Positions 1-12,557 are shown, counted from the first letter of the stretch. The stretch: DNA of 64,000 nt from Amaurobius ferox (GCA_951213105.1 OX578134.1:143235078-143299077), one strand, 5' to 3'. Made by a program: numbers and translations. The notes: generated by a model from the letters alone, not told the origin.

Positions 1-33
1 AAAAGACGGATACATTCACACCGTTTGTGTATA

Positions 34-781
34 CAGTGTGAGTCGGGATTGTTTTTACAAAAGCAGAGGGGTGATAGTACCCCACCACACAAGCAATAAT
101 TACCATTGAGCATAGGGTCGCATTGCACTCAGAGTGGCAGAAAAGAGTAGAATTAGAATATGAACCTGCACGTACACCAGCGTTGGGAAAGCGAATGAGC
201 GATACCAAACGTTGTACAAAGAGATTTATTGTGCAGCGACAAACTCGCAGCAAGTGCTCAAAGTGGCGACCACGCTTGCCGTTGCACCGTTCACACCGGC
301 GAAGGAATGACTGACGCACCCTCTCGAAGATTCCGGGTGTTGTGTTAATGTGGTCTGAGGCAACAACGATGCGCGCGACGAGATCTTCCGAGTCCACAGG
401 TGTCTCGTACACTAAAGATTTTATGTGGCCCCAGAAGAAAAAGTCCAGTGGGAATAACTTGCAGCGATGAAGTTGTAGGGGGGCAACGTTGTGGGGGGGC
501 AACGTTTTAAAGGGCAACGTGTGCTCTGATTGGCTATCGCCGGAACCCACTATGAGCCAGTTATGCTGATTCTGCTCCCTGGACACTTGCATACGGTAAC
601 TGCGTTCGTGTCTGGCGTAGGAGATCCGAGGCGCTGACTGAATCATGTTCGACGCGGTTCGACGTGCCTCTTTTCTGCTTCTCAGAGTGCAATGCGACTC
701 TATGTTCCATGGTAATTATTGCTCATCTTGTGGGGTACTATCATCCCTCTGCTTTTGTAAAAACAATTTCGACTCACCCTG
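34..781. mobile_element. Tc1/mariner-like deletion derivative with long TIRs
   Basis: The ends are inverted repeats of about 120 bp, roughly 34-152 against 662-781, and close to 88% alike by eye. They begin CAGTGTGAGTCG on the left and end CGACTCACCCTG on the right. Each end is flanked by TA, the target duplication expected of Tc1/mariner elements. Only about 500 bp separates the repeats, too little for a full transposase, so this is an internally deleted or MITE-like copy. The interior keeps the C-terminal part of a transposase on the minus strand. A G-rich block at about 476-525 repeats a run of Gs followed by CAACGT three times. Confidence 0.75.
230..475 (-). pseudogene. C-terminal fragment of a Tc1/mariner-superfamily transposase
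   Basis: Read on the minus strand, this stretch gives PLDFFFWGHIKSLVYETPV, then DLVARIV, TPGIFERVRQSF and GRHFEHLL. This is the C-terminal end of the DDE domain in an arthropod transposase group whose members often carry a DUF4817-type helix-turn-helix; the family is recalled, not searched. The N-terminal two thirds, including the first catalytic aspartates, are missing. The frame stays open past GRHFEHLL through the terminal repeat to the window edge, with no stop where family members usually end. It is a non-functional remnant inside the element at 34-781. Confidence 0.65.
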
Positions 782-2286
782 TATAATCAAATAGATGGTG
801 AAGTGAATCAACTTTCCTTCGAATGTATAAATTACTAATAGAAATACTCGGCTTTGTCCTGAATAATGCGGAAGAATAATTAACTTGGTGCAAAATATGA
901 GATGTTTTAGCTAAAATTCGGCATTTAATTGAACTTAACAAATTAATAAAACGAACGGTAAGTTGTTTTTGAATTATAAGTGATCATTACAAACTATAAT
1001 TCCTGTTGTTTCGCTGGTATCTGTAGATAGACAACACTGTTAATTAGCTGAAGATGTACTCGCGTAGCTTCCGAAACCAGCTTTTTTCGTATTTGTTCAA
1101 TCATAAGGTACTAAAGTTTATAACCTTATTTATTGAAAAAGTGTTTTGAATATTCCTGTTCTTTTCCCTTCTTGCTAGTTTTTCTTTTTTTGTTAGTTTG
1201 TCAACTATGTTTTAATGCATGCCTTCTTGCTTTACTGGTGTAGTTAATATTTCTTTTATCAGGAAGGATACTGTTATTTGCCTTCAAAACAAGTTGATAA
1301 CTTTAATAATTAGTCACATATATAGTATTTTTAACATTTTTACGTTACGCTAATTTTTACAGTGGTTTCAGATATTTAATTTAAATTAATGCAGGTATAG
1401 CGAAATACATCTACAATGTCAGAGTTTGCTGTTTTTATTTTAGTATCAGTACAGTAAGATTTTTTTATAGTAGCTATTGCCCTCTTTGACGAAATATTCT
1501 TCGTAATAGAAAATATTTCTACTTCAGCTTAATAGAAAGTGGAAAATAAAATAAGCTTATAGAAAATATATAAACTTAAATAAAATAAATATTTTTTTTC
1601 AGTAGCTGTTATCTTCTTTAAAGAAGTATTTTAGCTCAATAAAAGATATTCAAATTTAAGCACAACTAGGAGGAAAATTAGTATAAAGTAATAAATTTAA
1701 TTAATAATAAGAGACTAAAAATACCAGTTGTGCCAATATGATTACGCTTACTAATATCTTATGCACCGATAAATACCAGTAAGGGAGGACACAATTCAGA
1801 AAGTCACAGAGCCATAAATATGGCGATAAAATGTCTGACCTCTTGGTATCTTGAACAAAAAAGTAAAAATATATATATATATCGGGCGCTCGTTGCAGTA
1901 TTCTTCATTGTACACTTTTAGAAATCAAATTTTCCGATATCGTTTTGCATTGTTCTATAAAAATTACGTATATTGTCCTTATTCCCCTCTGGCGGAAAAG
2001 AGTGCAAAATACATTTGATCGCTCCCACCTGAGAAGCCTAGCCTGTCATTATTATTTTTTGTAAACTAAGATCTCAAGGAACTTCTTCCTATAAAGTACA
2101 ATATATATCCAATTCATGGACTTATAAATAGTGATGTCATAACACAAAATAAAAAATATATATTTTTCATATGATTAATAGTCATATTAGTATAGTGATA
2201 TATGTATTTACTGCTTCCATATATGCTATGAAAATAATAGTAGCGATAGTAAGTATTGGATGTTATTATACAATCTTAAAACTCAC
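782..2286. other. AT-rich non-coding stretch downstream of the Dscam-like exon
   Basis: I see no ORF of note and no repeat shared with the rest of the window. There is a short TA run near 1870-1880. If the Dscam-like gene continues, this is the start of its next intron on the minus strand, because the exon at 2287 ends with a good donor site. Confidence 0.5.
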
Positions 2287-2469
2287 CGTTTACAGATAAC
2301 TTAACCACTTCTGCCAGAGATGCACCAACGCCATTACTTGCTTCGCAAAGATATAATCCAGCATCCTGCTTTTCAACGTCCCTTATAACCAACGATCCAT
2401 TTTCCAGCACATACATGTGTGAACTGCTAACTACGCTTCGAAAATCAGCGGGCTGGGTTGGACCTTCCC
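2287..2469 (-). CDS. Dscam-like gene, internal exon: second half of an Ig domain
   Basis: This 183 bp exon (61 codons) lies between an acceptor ending TTATTTTAG and a donor G|GTGAGT on the minus strand. Both introns are phase 1. The product reads LENGSLVIRDVEKQDAGLYL and then CEASNGVGASLAEVVKLSVN. The DAGLYLC stretch is the DxGxYxC motif around the second cysteine of an Ig fold, and the SNGVG turn with the VVKLSVN end strand is typical of DSCAM-family Ig domains, which act in neuronal self-recognition and, in arthropods, immunity. It joins in frame to the exon at 16098-16217: the leftover G plus GG makes glycine. The domain most resembles Ig7 of DSCAM, but other Ig domains or a paralogue remain possible. 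Confidence 0.82.
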
Positions 2470-3404
2470 CTAAAATAATAACCATTATGTCAGTCAAATA
2501 ATAAATTTAGTTTACAAATGAATTCATCCATTGTGGTAATATAAGAATAGGAGGTAATGTGGTTTGTGCACACACTCTGAGAACAACTTTATGCAGTAGA
2601 TATTTCGGCAAGATTTAGAAATACATCAATAATTACAAATTTTTATAAAAATGAACTGCATAGGCTATGTAAAATGCTAATTAAATTATTAATATTTAAA
2701 TATTTTACCTTTTTTATGGGATAAAGGTATTAGAGTGAACGTTTCACTACAAAACGAGGTTTTAATAGCTTTAATTTAACTCAAAATTAAATATATAAGA
2801 CATTTTTTAATCATTTTAATTTTGGGGGAAAATTAGTGCACATTTTATTCAATCAAAAATCCCAATTAAAATTTTAATTTTATTACATGCTATATATTTA
2901 TGTATTTTTACTGACAAGAATGTAACGGAACATTATAAAGGATGAATCAAAGTTTGATTCTAATTTACACATTACACGACTTGTCTTTTATTTTAGCCGC
3001 CGAAATATAATTCAAGCTAAAATATAGTTCAATAATATTAAAAATACAATATCAGTGTAATTAATCAAGAGTTGGATGGAAGGAAATTGATTTAATATGA
3101 AACTGTCATTACAACAGAAATGTATTCCATACCTCGATGCTTCTACTCTCAATGAAAATCACAATTGATCATGCATAATCACGTGTCAATAGCGTATTAT
3201 GTTCAACGAGAAGTTGTCGGTAGCATGGCGGTAGTGTGGCAATTATATATTTTCTTCTGCACTGAATTGATGAATTGATTACCAAGGAAACGAGCAAGGA
3301 CGCTATTTCATTAGTATAGTAGTCTGAAAAACTTAAGTTTTCCACTACGGGCTTTCGATTCTGTGATCAAGGATCTCAAACCGTATGCCAACGTTCATCA
3401 TGAT

Positions 3405-3500
3405 TTTAACTGAAGAGTTCACCAAGAATTTAACCAAAGAGCACATCAGGAATTCAACCGAACAGTTCACCAAGACTTTAACCGACTGGTCACGTAAAAC
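3405..3500. repeat. 24-bp minisatellite, four units
   Basis: Four 24-bp units start at 3405, 3429, 3453 and 3477. Each begins TTTAAC or TTCAAC and most contain GTTCACCAAGA. Because 24 is a multiple of three, the minus strand reads as an 8-residue repeat of the type SVKVLVNC. The enclosing 67-codon ORF has no other gene-like feature, so I treat this as a repeat. Confidence 0.7.
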
Positions 3501-4039
3501 AATATTAACATTTTGAAACGCGCAAATCTGATTGAATAATATATTCATATTCAGATCGTAACGGGGACATACGCATTATTAACACAATGAAAACATTTTA
3601 TTTTATCAAAATTGTTAAACACAAGCTCAACATTTCACAAAACAAAGACATCAACGAAAATTATGAAAACTGCAACAAAATTGTATAAAAATATATATCA
3701 CTTCATTTTCTATCTTTGTAAAAAATGGAATAAAATGTTACCAAATCCGGAGTCTATTTCGAGATATGCGCTTCAAATTCGAAATATGTTTTCGGGCGGT
3801 ACGCTCTAAATTCCGTCGTCAATTTAATATAATTCTTTTTCCAGTTTGAGCATGGTGCTAACAAGATTCCGGGAAACTGCTGTGAAGTTTCGATAAAAGC
3901 AAAAGCGCGCGAAATATGTCGACGAACAATCAAATTGAATGTAGACACTCTCAAAAGTTGAGTGTAGTTTTCAATTCCTTGCTTTATTATTTAGAGTTTT
4001 CATTTCGAGATAGTTCATATTCTTTCACTATAACAGTAA

Positions 4040-4330
4040 TTCCAATTTCTTTACTTTTCGTACATCACAAAAGTGAAATAACTCCGTAACAGAGGCACAC
4101 GAGCTTCGTCCTTTTTTTCCCATTTTCAAAATTTCCCAGCTGAGCAAATACAAAAATGCGTCGAAACGGGGCTGATTTGATATAAAAGAAAGCGAGCTCT
4201 TTTCATATGTGTATATGCATTTGGCGGATATAACTGAATGTAAAGTATTTTGTGGGAAATCGTAGAAATTTTAGAAACCGGGAAGATAGAATTGTTTTCG
4301 CCCTTTGTTCCTGACTCTGGCTGCTCAAAC
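4040..4330 (+). repeat. Possible diverged copy of repeat family E
   Basis: It shares order and some wording with the copies at 6670-6980 and 8650-8970: a CATATGTGTATATGCATTT stretch, then GGATATAACTGAA. Similarity is low and the ends are not defined. Confidence 0.35.
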
Positions 4331-5470
4331 AATACAGATAAAAACAATCTGAAAATAATTTATTCGAATATGGTCTATACCCATATAAACTAAATATTTT
4401 CTGGACTATCAATTTTTATTTTCTCGTACTATGGAATATAATATACAGTATTGTTTTCATGAAAATTTTTAATTGGGAAATTTTGATATCAATGCATATT
4501 TTAGTACTTCCTAAACACGTTTTAACTATTTCTAGAGTGATGTCCATCTGTCGGTCTGTAGTCAATGTCTTGTATATATGATAGTTGCCACAAATATTAA
4601 TAGATTTTCACGAAACTTTATACCCGGATTTGTTATAAAAAATACCTAGAACTGGATATAATTTTTTTTAAATTCGAGCGAAAACTTCGAAATTCATTTG
4701 AAATTTTGTATTTTATTGACATGGCAGCATAGGACATAATTTGGCATAATTATGCTTAAAAGGGGATATTTATGACTCAATTTTTCACTCAATGAAGGAA
4801 CTTAATAGCTTCAATCATTGTAGTGAAAAATAGCCTTAAAACAGTTTTTTTGTTCTAGACGCCATTAGCCTATCGAAAAAAAAAATCAGGGAAAGAATGA
4901 AAATTACAAAAATATAAGAAGGAGGCAAATGAAATTGAGAGGAGAAGAAAATACGATAATAATTATTAAGAGAGTATGGCTGAGAAACAATCGAGAGCAT
5001 GTTAAGGAGGTCCAATTCAGAAATGGATTTGGGAGTAAATATGATCTTAGACTCCAAAAAATTGAGCATATAATTAGAGTCCCAAGACTGTTCAGACTTC
5101 GAAACTTCTTGTTGATAGAAATGGCTTATGTATTCCTCCAAACAAAATTAAGAGCTTTTTCTCTGACCACTATAAACAGGACCGCATTCGCATGGGATAT
5201 GATAATCACCTCCAAAGATTCAAGGCATGAATATGACATTTAAGAGAAGAGAAATACATTTTCGGAAGAGGTGTTTAACCGCACATCTGAAACTGAAACG
5301 AGATAGAATATTGGGGACCTTATAGCTAAGAGATGGATAAAAAGGTGTAACGATAAAATTAGATAGACAAATTTCTTGACGTTGGAGGTTTGAAATTAAT
5401 TTCGGAATGTTGAGTTTATGTAGCGCCTTGCCAATAATAGTCGGATTATAACTTCTAGAAATGTGAAATA
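4331..5470. other. Intronic sequence without recognised features
   Basis: AT-rich. Overlapping ORFs of about 100 codons run on both strands at 4836-5243. Neither resembles a known domain and neither has convincing splice sites, so I do not call a gene. The stretch at 4520-4700 (TCCATCTGTCGGTCTGTAG onward) has the flavour of arthropod transposon ends but matches nothing else here. Confidence 0.4.
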
Positions 5471-6551
5471 CACTCAGTTCCAAAAATTATATGCATGTCC
5501 AATTGATTCAGATACAGCCATGAAACTCAGCATGCATTATCTTTTGAGTGTATATGCAAATGATTTGAATTTAGCAGCAAAAAAACATTTTTTTTAATGG
5601 TGGCAGCAAGATGATGACATTTTAATAAGTGGTAAATCATCCCGCGGCATCTATATACGCCAATAATCGGTGCGGCACAGAGCCAATAAAAATTCATTTG
5701 TCCTTCTGCGGAAGATTTTGCTAAAACGTTTCAACTGGTCAGCTAATTCATTAGTATTCTGAGAAGGCTGCAATTACTCTCCCAGCATGTCACAGACGTC
5801 GTGATAGGTCTGGGGACCTGGATGGTCATGGGAGACTATTAAATCATAAAATACATTGTTTAGAAAGCAGTTCAGTATGTGGTACACTATTGCTGGTAAA
5901 TATAAACTGGGCCGCTTGAGACAGCATATGCAGAACAATCGGCTACATAATATCTTGGACGCACAAGCGAACTGTCAGATTGACTTTCAGCACAACTAGA
6001 GGCAGTTCCACGAGATGGCTATACAGACTGTTATAACAATTGTGCTGGCCGTGTGCCAATTGACAACAAATGCGGGATAGGAAAGTTAACCGGTCCCCCC
6101 GCACACACATACATTTCAGCATTGAGAAAGAAGCGAGATTCATCGCTAAATACAACATACCTCCAATCTGACACTGTCGAGAGTGATAGAGATCGGCACC
6201 CATCCAGACGGATCTCCCTATATTAAGGGACCCGTTTTAGGCGCCTTAATGGACGTCGGTATCCAATCCCCCATTCCACCAGTTATCTCCGAATAGTATG
6301 AATAGTATGTGCTTGAACTTCGGATTGCATGCACTTGATACGGGATACATGGAGGGTCGCAAATGCCGTCGAATGGCTGATTGTGTCTTCACTGACGTGG
6401 ATATGGCTCAAGAGTAATGAATGGGTTCATTTCACCAACCATAATGTCCAAGGATCTCATACTTCTCAGCGACTGCCTCAAATGGACGAAAAGGCCCAGT
6501 GAGCATTGCCCATACCCCCATCACAGCCCAATGAATTTTGAAGTCTAAGTG
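5471..6551 (-). mobile_element. Tc1-like transposon, decayed, minus orientation
   Basis: TA flanks both ends (5469-5470 and 6552-6553). The imperfect terminal inverted repeats are CACTCAGTTCCAAAAATT on the left and, reverse-complemented, CACTTAGACTTCAAAATT on the right. The 1081 bp length fits a Tc1 element. On the minus strand near 6120-6170 the transposase reads WRYVVFSDESRFFLNAEMYV, the conserved VFSDESRF block holding the second catalytic aspartate of the DD34E core. Stops and frameshifts before and after it show the copy is dead. It lies in the Dscam-like intron. Confidence 0.82.
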
Positions 6552-6669
6552 TATTTACAAAATAACATGTTGCAAATCAGGTAACATATCAAGAAAAACT
6601 TTAATTCGGATGCTACATTGAGTTAAATTTCGTAGATTTGCTCTATTATTTAATTCTGTGTCAATGTCA

Positions 6670-6980
6670 TTTTTTCTATCCCAGGTACACAACAAATTTC
6701 AATTTTGATCTTCTATTTCATATTTTCCAAAAGTAAAATAATATAGTGTGTTACACATATATCCACTGATTTCTGTCCTCAATTTCAGAGCAAACGAAAT
6801 AGGAAAACGAAACTGTGCGAATGGAGAAAAATAGACTTTTATTCATATGAACGCTTCTTGCGTATAACTGAAGAAAAGTCCTTTTTCGTCAAAATAGCTC
6901 AGGTTTCACCATGAAACTCACAGAATATAAATATTAGTCGTTGCTGTTTGTTCCCTTGGCAGGACAGAAAATCAAATAAG
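6670..6980 (+). repeat. Repeat family E, copy 2
   Basis: It aligns by eye with 8650-8970. Shared stretches include CAAATTTCAAT, GTATAACTGAA against GATATAACTGAA, and TATTAGTCGTTGCTGTTTG followed by a GAAAATCAAAT end. Both copies are in the same orientation. The class is unknown; there is no coding capacity. Confidence 0.6.
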
Positions 6981-7060
6981 GTTTTAAAATGAAGAATAGA
7001 TTTTTGGAAACCGAATTGTTTTCAAAATATTTCCGAATTATTTCTGTCCGAAAAGAAATG

Positions 7061-7250
7061 TTTTTTTATCATGTTAGGTATGTCTCATTTTAAATTAAAA
7101 TTTCAAGAGATTTGCTGTAAAAAGTACATTTTTATCATGTTAGGTTAATTTTTATCATGTTAGGTAAATTTTTATCATGTTAAGTTTTTTTTTATCATGT
7201 TAGGTATGTCTCATTTAAATTAACATTTTAGAGAAGTTTGCTGTAAAAAG
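7061..7250. repeat. ATCATGTTAGGT minisatellite with higher-order ends
   Basis: The core TTTTTATCATGTTAGGT occurs five times. Three short units of about 20 bp (7128-7189) sit between two longer units of about 65 bp (7061-7127 and 7190-7250). Both longer units continue TATGTCTCATTT and end GCTGTAAAAAGTA. Confidence 0.7.
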
Positions 7251-8124
7251 TAAATCAATTTATTAGATTTCATAAGGGAATTAAAAAAGTTAAATATCAG
7301 AAATGAATATTGCTGTAAAAATCATGACAAAAACAAATTAACTTGCAAAAACTCAAGTCCAACTCAAATTCGAACCAGAAATTTTCACTTGGTCAGTCGG
7401 AGTTTTATCTATTGAGATACTAGGATGATTAGTCTTTTCTTTTACAGTTGATGCAGACAATGCATTTTACTCCTCCAAATTTCAGATAAAAGTAAGATGT
7501 CAGATCTGAATTACATCCCCATTGTTTTTTGTTTTATAGACTCAGTAGTACCTGCGTAATAACATCTTAGAAATAGCACTTGCTGGTCGTAACAGTTTTG
7601 AATTGAAAGTAACCGACCAAAATGTTAGTCTTTGCAAAATTTGATGTTGATGATTGAATGGTACATTTTACTTGTAACGTCCGGGTGTTAATGTAAATAA
7701 CTCATATCCGAGTTGGAATGTAAACCACCAACATTCCACCTGGTCAGTGGATGATCTATCCCTTAAGTTAGATTATAGTTTCTACCTCTAAATTTCAAAT
7801 AAATACTGTTAACTGGCACAGAAAATGAATTGTGACGGTTCGTATGAAAATTTTGGGAGGAAAACAAATTCCTTTTAGTCTTGAACTTTTCCTCGTTACA
7901 ATAATTTGTTCAGTGAATTGAAATAATAACACTGGAATAAGTAAAACATTTGATTAAAGTGCGATATAAGATCAACTGTGCTGATGGCGATTCTCATAAT
8001 ATAAAAGAGTGTTTTAATCACAAATAAATATCTCAGTTTCTCATATTATTGCCAGTAATGAAATACAATTTCTTTCCATGATACCAATTACTGTCGTGGA
8101 TACTAGTTGATGCATAGCTATATA
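7251..8124. other. Intronic sequence, no recognised features
   Basis: AT-rich with no ORF, splice-flanked exon or shared repeat that I could support. Confidence 0.4.
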
Positions 8125-8358
8125 AGGAAGAGTTTACAAACAACTCAATATTTGATGGGTTTTTTGTTTTAAAATAAATATATTTTATAGCTGAAATTTT
8201 TAATCGTTTCCTACTTTGATTTAACAATACACGGATTCAAGGAATGCTTAATGCAAGGAAGACTTTACATACAACTTAATATTTGATTGACATTTTTAAT
8301 TTTGAATATAATTATATTTTATATCAACAATTTTCAATTGTTTCTTACCTTGTTTTAA
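8125..8358. repeat. Diverged local tandem duplication (unit about 130 bp)
   Basis: The stretch 8125-8224 (GGAAGAGTTTACAAACAACT to TGATTTAAC) is repeated, diverged, at 8256-8358 (GGAAGACTTTACATACAACT to TGTTTTAAC). Confidence 0.55.
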
Positions 8359-8649
8359 CTCTTCTTTGTATTACATTTTAACAAATAAAAATTGCGATAA
8401 TGCTCTCTATTGATGGTCTTAAAAGTTAAAATAACGTTTCACACAGATTTATAAGAAACGTTTGAACCAAACTACTGAAGAATTAATATTCACGAAATTC
8501 GTAATACGTGTGATTTTTAGCTATAGAGACATATTACTTTAAACCTATTTTTAAAAGAAAAATTATTAAACAAGTAACGCACCAATCAAAATGGGCCTTA
8601 CTTAATTAATAAATTAAATAATTTTATAATTATTTAATATATAATTTCT

Positions 8650-8970
8650 TATATATATCAGGTTTTCTGTCCTCCCGCTAAAAGACAAATTTCAATCTTC
8701 ACTTTCATACATTTCGAAACGTGAAATGATCTACTGTTATACAGATATTCTCTGATTTATTGCTTTTCCTCAATTTCGGGAAAAAAAGAAAACGAGGCAG
8801 AACAAATTGAAAAAAGTGGATTGTGTTCCTATAATGTATAAATGTTTCGTGGATATAACTGAAAAAAGTTCTATTTCGGCAAAATTGCTCAGATTTCAAC
8901 ATAAAACCAAGAATTTATATTAGTCGTTGCTGTTTGGATGGAAAATCAAATCAAATCCAGAAAAAAAAGA
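8650..8970 (+). repeat. Repeat family E, copy 3
   Basis: Partner of 6670-6980, in the same orientation and about 2 kb away. It ends in the same TATTAGTCGTTGCTGTTTG block followed by GAAAATCAAATC. Confidence 0.6.
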
Positions 8971-9512
8971 ATTACTTCAGGAAAGAGAATCGCCTGTGAG
9001 ATATTTTCAAAATCTTGCTCAAATGACTAGTTTCTCATGAGATATTCTGCGTTTAAAGAATTTAATTTGTAAATCTTCAGGAGTTTAAAATATAAGAATT
9101 AAATATATGTGACTGAAACATAGAAAAGAGATAGTGGCAGTGAAATCGAGATTTTTAGAAATGTAAAGTTAAAACTGCTGTAAAATTAAAAATCAGTTAA
9201 AACTTCTGTAAAGTTAAAACGCAAAGTAAAGTTAAAACTCAATAAAAAATTAAAACTTCTGTAGTCAACGCATAAACACGTGCAATAATATATTGTGTTT
9301 CCTACCGTTGTTTACTACCGTAGTTTTCGATTCTGAGACATCAGCGAATGTAAGACGCACTATCATTTTAATACCACCAATAAAAACAACTTCAAGTAAA
9401 AATTCTAAGAAAAAAATAAATATAAAACGCTAAAATATATGTAATAAATATTAAATCCTAATATATGTATAACAAATGTATTTTAATATAATAACATTCA
9501 ATTTACTAACAA

Positions 9513-9811
9513 CAATAACATTAACTAACAATAATATTTTTCTTCCGATTTAGATCTTCCGACCTACCCGCAAGTTTAAAGTATGTGCTTAAACGGCCGA
9601 AACAGTATGGCCCAATTGTGACCGAAACCCAGTAGGAGTGACATTCACAGTGATACTACCCTCACTGCGCTGCCACCAACATCTCGGAACCCCATATGTA
9701 ACGTTCCCTTACTCCACGTAAACAACGGGGCAATTTGAGCAGAACCGGAAATCGAACTCGGGACTAACGAGGGCAAGCCTTGTGCTCTAACCACTGGGCT
9801 ATCTCACTTTC
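9513..9811 (-). mobile_element. tRNA-derived SINE, minus orientation
   Basis: Read on the minus strand it starts at the right with a tRNA-like head. Box A resembles GATAGCCCAGTGGTTAGAGC and box B GAGTTCGATTTCC. The body has CTACTGGGTTTCGGTC and GTAGGTCGGAAGATC, matching the SINE at 20909-21195, and the tail is rich in AAC-type units. TACTAACAA flanks both sides (9504-9512 and 9812-9820), which I read as the target-site duplication, so the copy is essentially full length. Confidence 0.8.
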
Positions 9812-10199
9812 TACTAACAATGATTTAGATATAGTGTTGCCATGTAAATACCAAACACGTGTTGCCGTATGCAAAATGTGGAAAATTCAGAAAGAAAAAC
9901 TGCAATTGTAAGACGACATCAGTAATAGGACGCATCCCGATTTTATAGAGGATTATATGGAAAAAGTGCGTTTTAGAATCGAAGAAATATAGTATATAAT
10001 ACCTGAATATCCACAAAATTTGTTGATAACCATATTTTGTTAAATACATGTCTTCTGTAATTTCTGTAACCAATAACTGCTGATTCCCACAAATTAAGCA
10101 ATGATCTACAATTTTGCACTAACACATTTATTTTTTATCTCACTCTGCTGCCGACTGAGTGTGCCTAAATTTTCTGTATTCCCTGATAAGGGCTCTGCA

Positions 10200-10440
10200 A
10201 TCGCTTTTCCATAATTCATCATCACTTTACCATATTATTTTATCATATTACATCATATTACCATTACCATATTACCATATTACATCATATTACATCATAT
10301 TACCATTATCATATTACCATATTACATCATCACTTTACCATATTATTACCATATCACTTTACCATATTCATCATCACTTTACCATTTTCTATAATTCATC
10401 ATCACTTTACCATTTTCTATAATTCATCATCACTTTACCA
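10200..10440. repeat. TTACCATA/TCATCACTTTACC minisatellite
   Basis: Short units built from CATATTACCAT, CATCATATTA and CATCATCACTTTACCAT are reshuffled over about 240 bp. An 87-codon plus-strand ORF across it is only the translated repeat. Confidence 0.75.
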
Positions 10441-12179
10441 ATTTACTTGCGTGTACCTGTACATTTAGCAGACTTTCATTCAACGTAATTGGAGTACTCA
10501 AACAATTTTCTAGAAACCCTGTTGATTATGCTTCACCACATTTTTCAAAAGCGTAGATAGCAATGAAACTCAAAATCATTTATAAAAACCAAATAGAAAG
10601 TAGACAAGTTCAAAGAAACTATTGAAAAATTCACATTGTTTTCCCAGTTGGATTCTTTTTACGGACATTTTTCAAGTTTAAACACGAGTCTCTTGTTTTA
10701 ATTACTCCAGAAAATTCCTCCATCTGCATTCTTGCCATGCAGTAATTAAACATTCTAAATTCTAAAGCCCAATCTGAGGGCGCAGTGAAAGGGAAAAAAA
10801 CGGATTACGGTGGAGGTTTTTATACGAACTTATATTAGCAGTGGCTCGAAAAATAGCATAAAAAATGCTAAACATTAAATATTTCTCGCATGCCGCGAGC
10901 ACGAAAATCATAATTTGCTTGGAAGGAACATAACTTAGATGATGAATTATGATTTTCCAGGTAAAGAATTCTGAATAATTAAAGGTATAATAAAAGGAGA
11001 AAATGTTTGGAAAAAAATCTTCAGAACTCTTTTTATCTGAAACACGTAGAAAAAATTCGTTAATGATGCTGAGGAAGATCGGCAAATTTTGAGTCTATCA
11101 TAAAGCAACAGTCAGCGATTTTTTATACAAAATACTTTATCTGCGTTTTGTGTGCTTAATAAGTACTGCATGTGCATTTTTGTATGAAAGGTCATGTTCC
11201 AAATTAAAAGAAAACACCTAATTGATAAATTTGCAAAATAAGGAGTAATACATCCGACTAAAAATGGGTTTTGTCACCCCAAATAAGTTGACTTATTAAC
11301 AAATAAGTTAACCTCAAATAAGTAACTTAATACATAATATTCAGCTAATAATAGTATGAGCAACAGAGAGCTCAGAAACTCATGAAAGGTTTGTTCTGGT
11401 ACAGTTGATTTTATACAGCAGAAAATTACACACAGTATAGGATACTGGTTCGAAATTATAAAACCAGTTTTTAAAGAGAAATAATTTAATGGAATATGAA
11501 AACATATATGTTTTCATTATATAAAATGAAACATTCTGTCTAATTTAATGTATCAAGATGTAACTTACCGTATACAAATAAAATTCCATAAAAAGTTTAG
11601 TATAAAAGCTACATAGTTAAAACTCCGTAAATATCTATTAAAATACACGATATTTAATAAAAAGAAATATGCTTAACCATGGAATCAAGTATATGCAAAG
11701 CTTACAGTTTGGTTTGGATTCGCGTTAGCGCTATGGCAGAAAACAAGCTTTTCCTAATGATTCTCATGTCTGTAACTCATGGATGAAAACCTAATGGGCC
11801 AGCGAACTTTAAAACCTAAGGCTAAAATGTACATAATATGCTTTCTAGAGTATAGTGATGTACAATGATGATATATCAGCATTATATTTGGAACCAATTT
11901 GAAATGCAATAACATAGATCTTGATCCCATATATAATGTTCTGAAAAAAATTGGTCTACAATTATTCCACAATATATCATTATTTCATTTTAATTATGAG
12001 ATGGTAGGATAAGAACCTAGTTCTTATTTTTTTTATTTTTCACAGATGTCAATACAACTTGTTTGCTTTTATTTTAATGAAGGGTAAGTCGTTAAGTGTC
12101 TGAAAGATGAAATTAAATACTATATTAGAGATTCAATAAGCATTTCTGCTCAACATCTGATTACAGTGCAAAGCCCACT
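10441..12179. other. Intronic sequence without recognised genes
   Basis: AT-rich. A small cluster of AAATAAGTT units occurs at about 11275-11330. The 107-codon minus ORF at 10762-11085 shows no recognisable domain and no flanking splice signal that I trust. Confidence 0.4.
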
Positions 12180-12290
12180 TCGACGATAAGAACTTGCACT
12201 TTCGTCCCGGTTGCTCACAGGTAGAACGTCGGCTGGCCAGTTGGAAGATCCAGGGTTCGATTCCAGAGTAGGACAGCAAGGTTCTTTAAT
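12180..12290 (+). mobile_element. tRNA-like SINE head, first copy
   Basis: The sequence CGTCCCGGTTGCTCACAGGT followed by AGAACG resembles a tRNA 5' half with box A. CAGGGTTCGATTCCAG is a near-perfect box B, and the unit ends AGGACAGCAAGG. Stems are imperfect, so it is a tRNA-derived repeat and not a tRNA gene. A related unit lies about 380 bp further on. Confidence 0.6.
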
Positions 12291-12557
12291 AATGTGTCCA
12301 AACAAATCAATTCTGTAGATTAGAGCAAATATGTTGGAGGGCTGAACGTGATCCTAGTACGATTAGTACGGATTTAGTGGATACTGAGATATTGAGAACT
12401 GATTTAAATTGGAAGAACAACGACCACGCAGGAAACTGACCTGAGAAACTAAATGACATCAGGAGGCTAACCTGGGGTAAATATAGTAGGAGGTGGTCAA
12501 TCAGATTGTCAGTTGCATTCCAATCTGACTTTAGAGGGTGAAGGCTTCAGAGTCCTC

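Noticed and set aside
476..525. G-quadruplex or regulatory G-run block
   Set aside because: Three G runs with CAACGT are present, but fewer than four suitable runs are closely spaced and they lie inside a dead transposon; no functional call is supported.
4836..5243. Overlapping ORFs of about 100 codons on both strands
   Set aside because: No domain or splice context. Opposite-strand ORFs in the same AT-rich stretch are best explained by chance.
10159..10440. Possible CRISPR-like array of short repeats
   Set aside because: Units are unequal, there are no unique spacers of constant length, and the setting is eukaryotic; it is a minisatellite.
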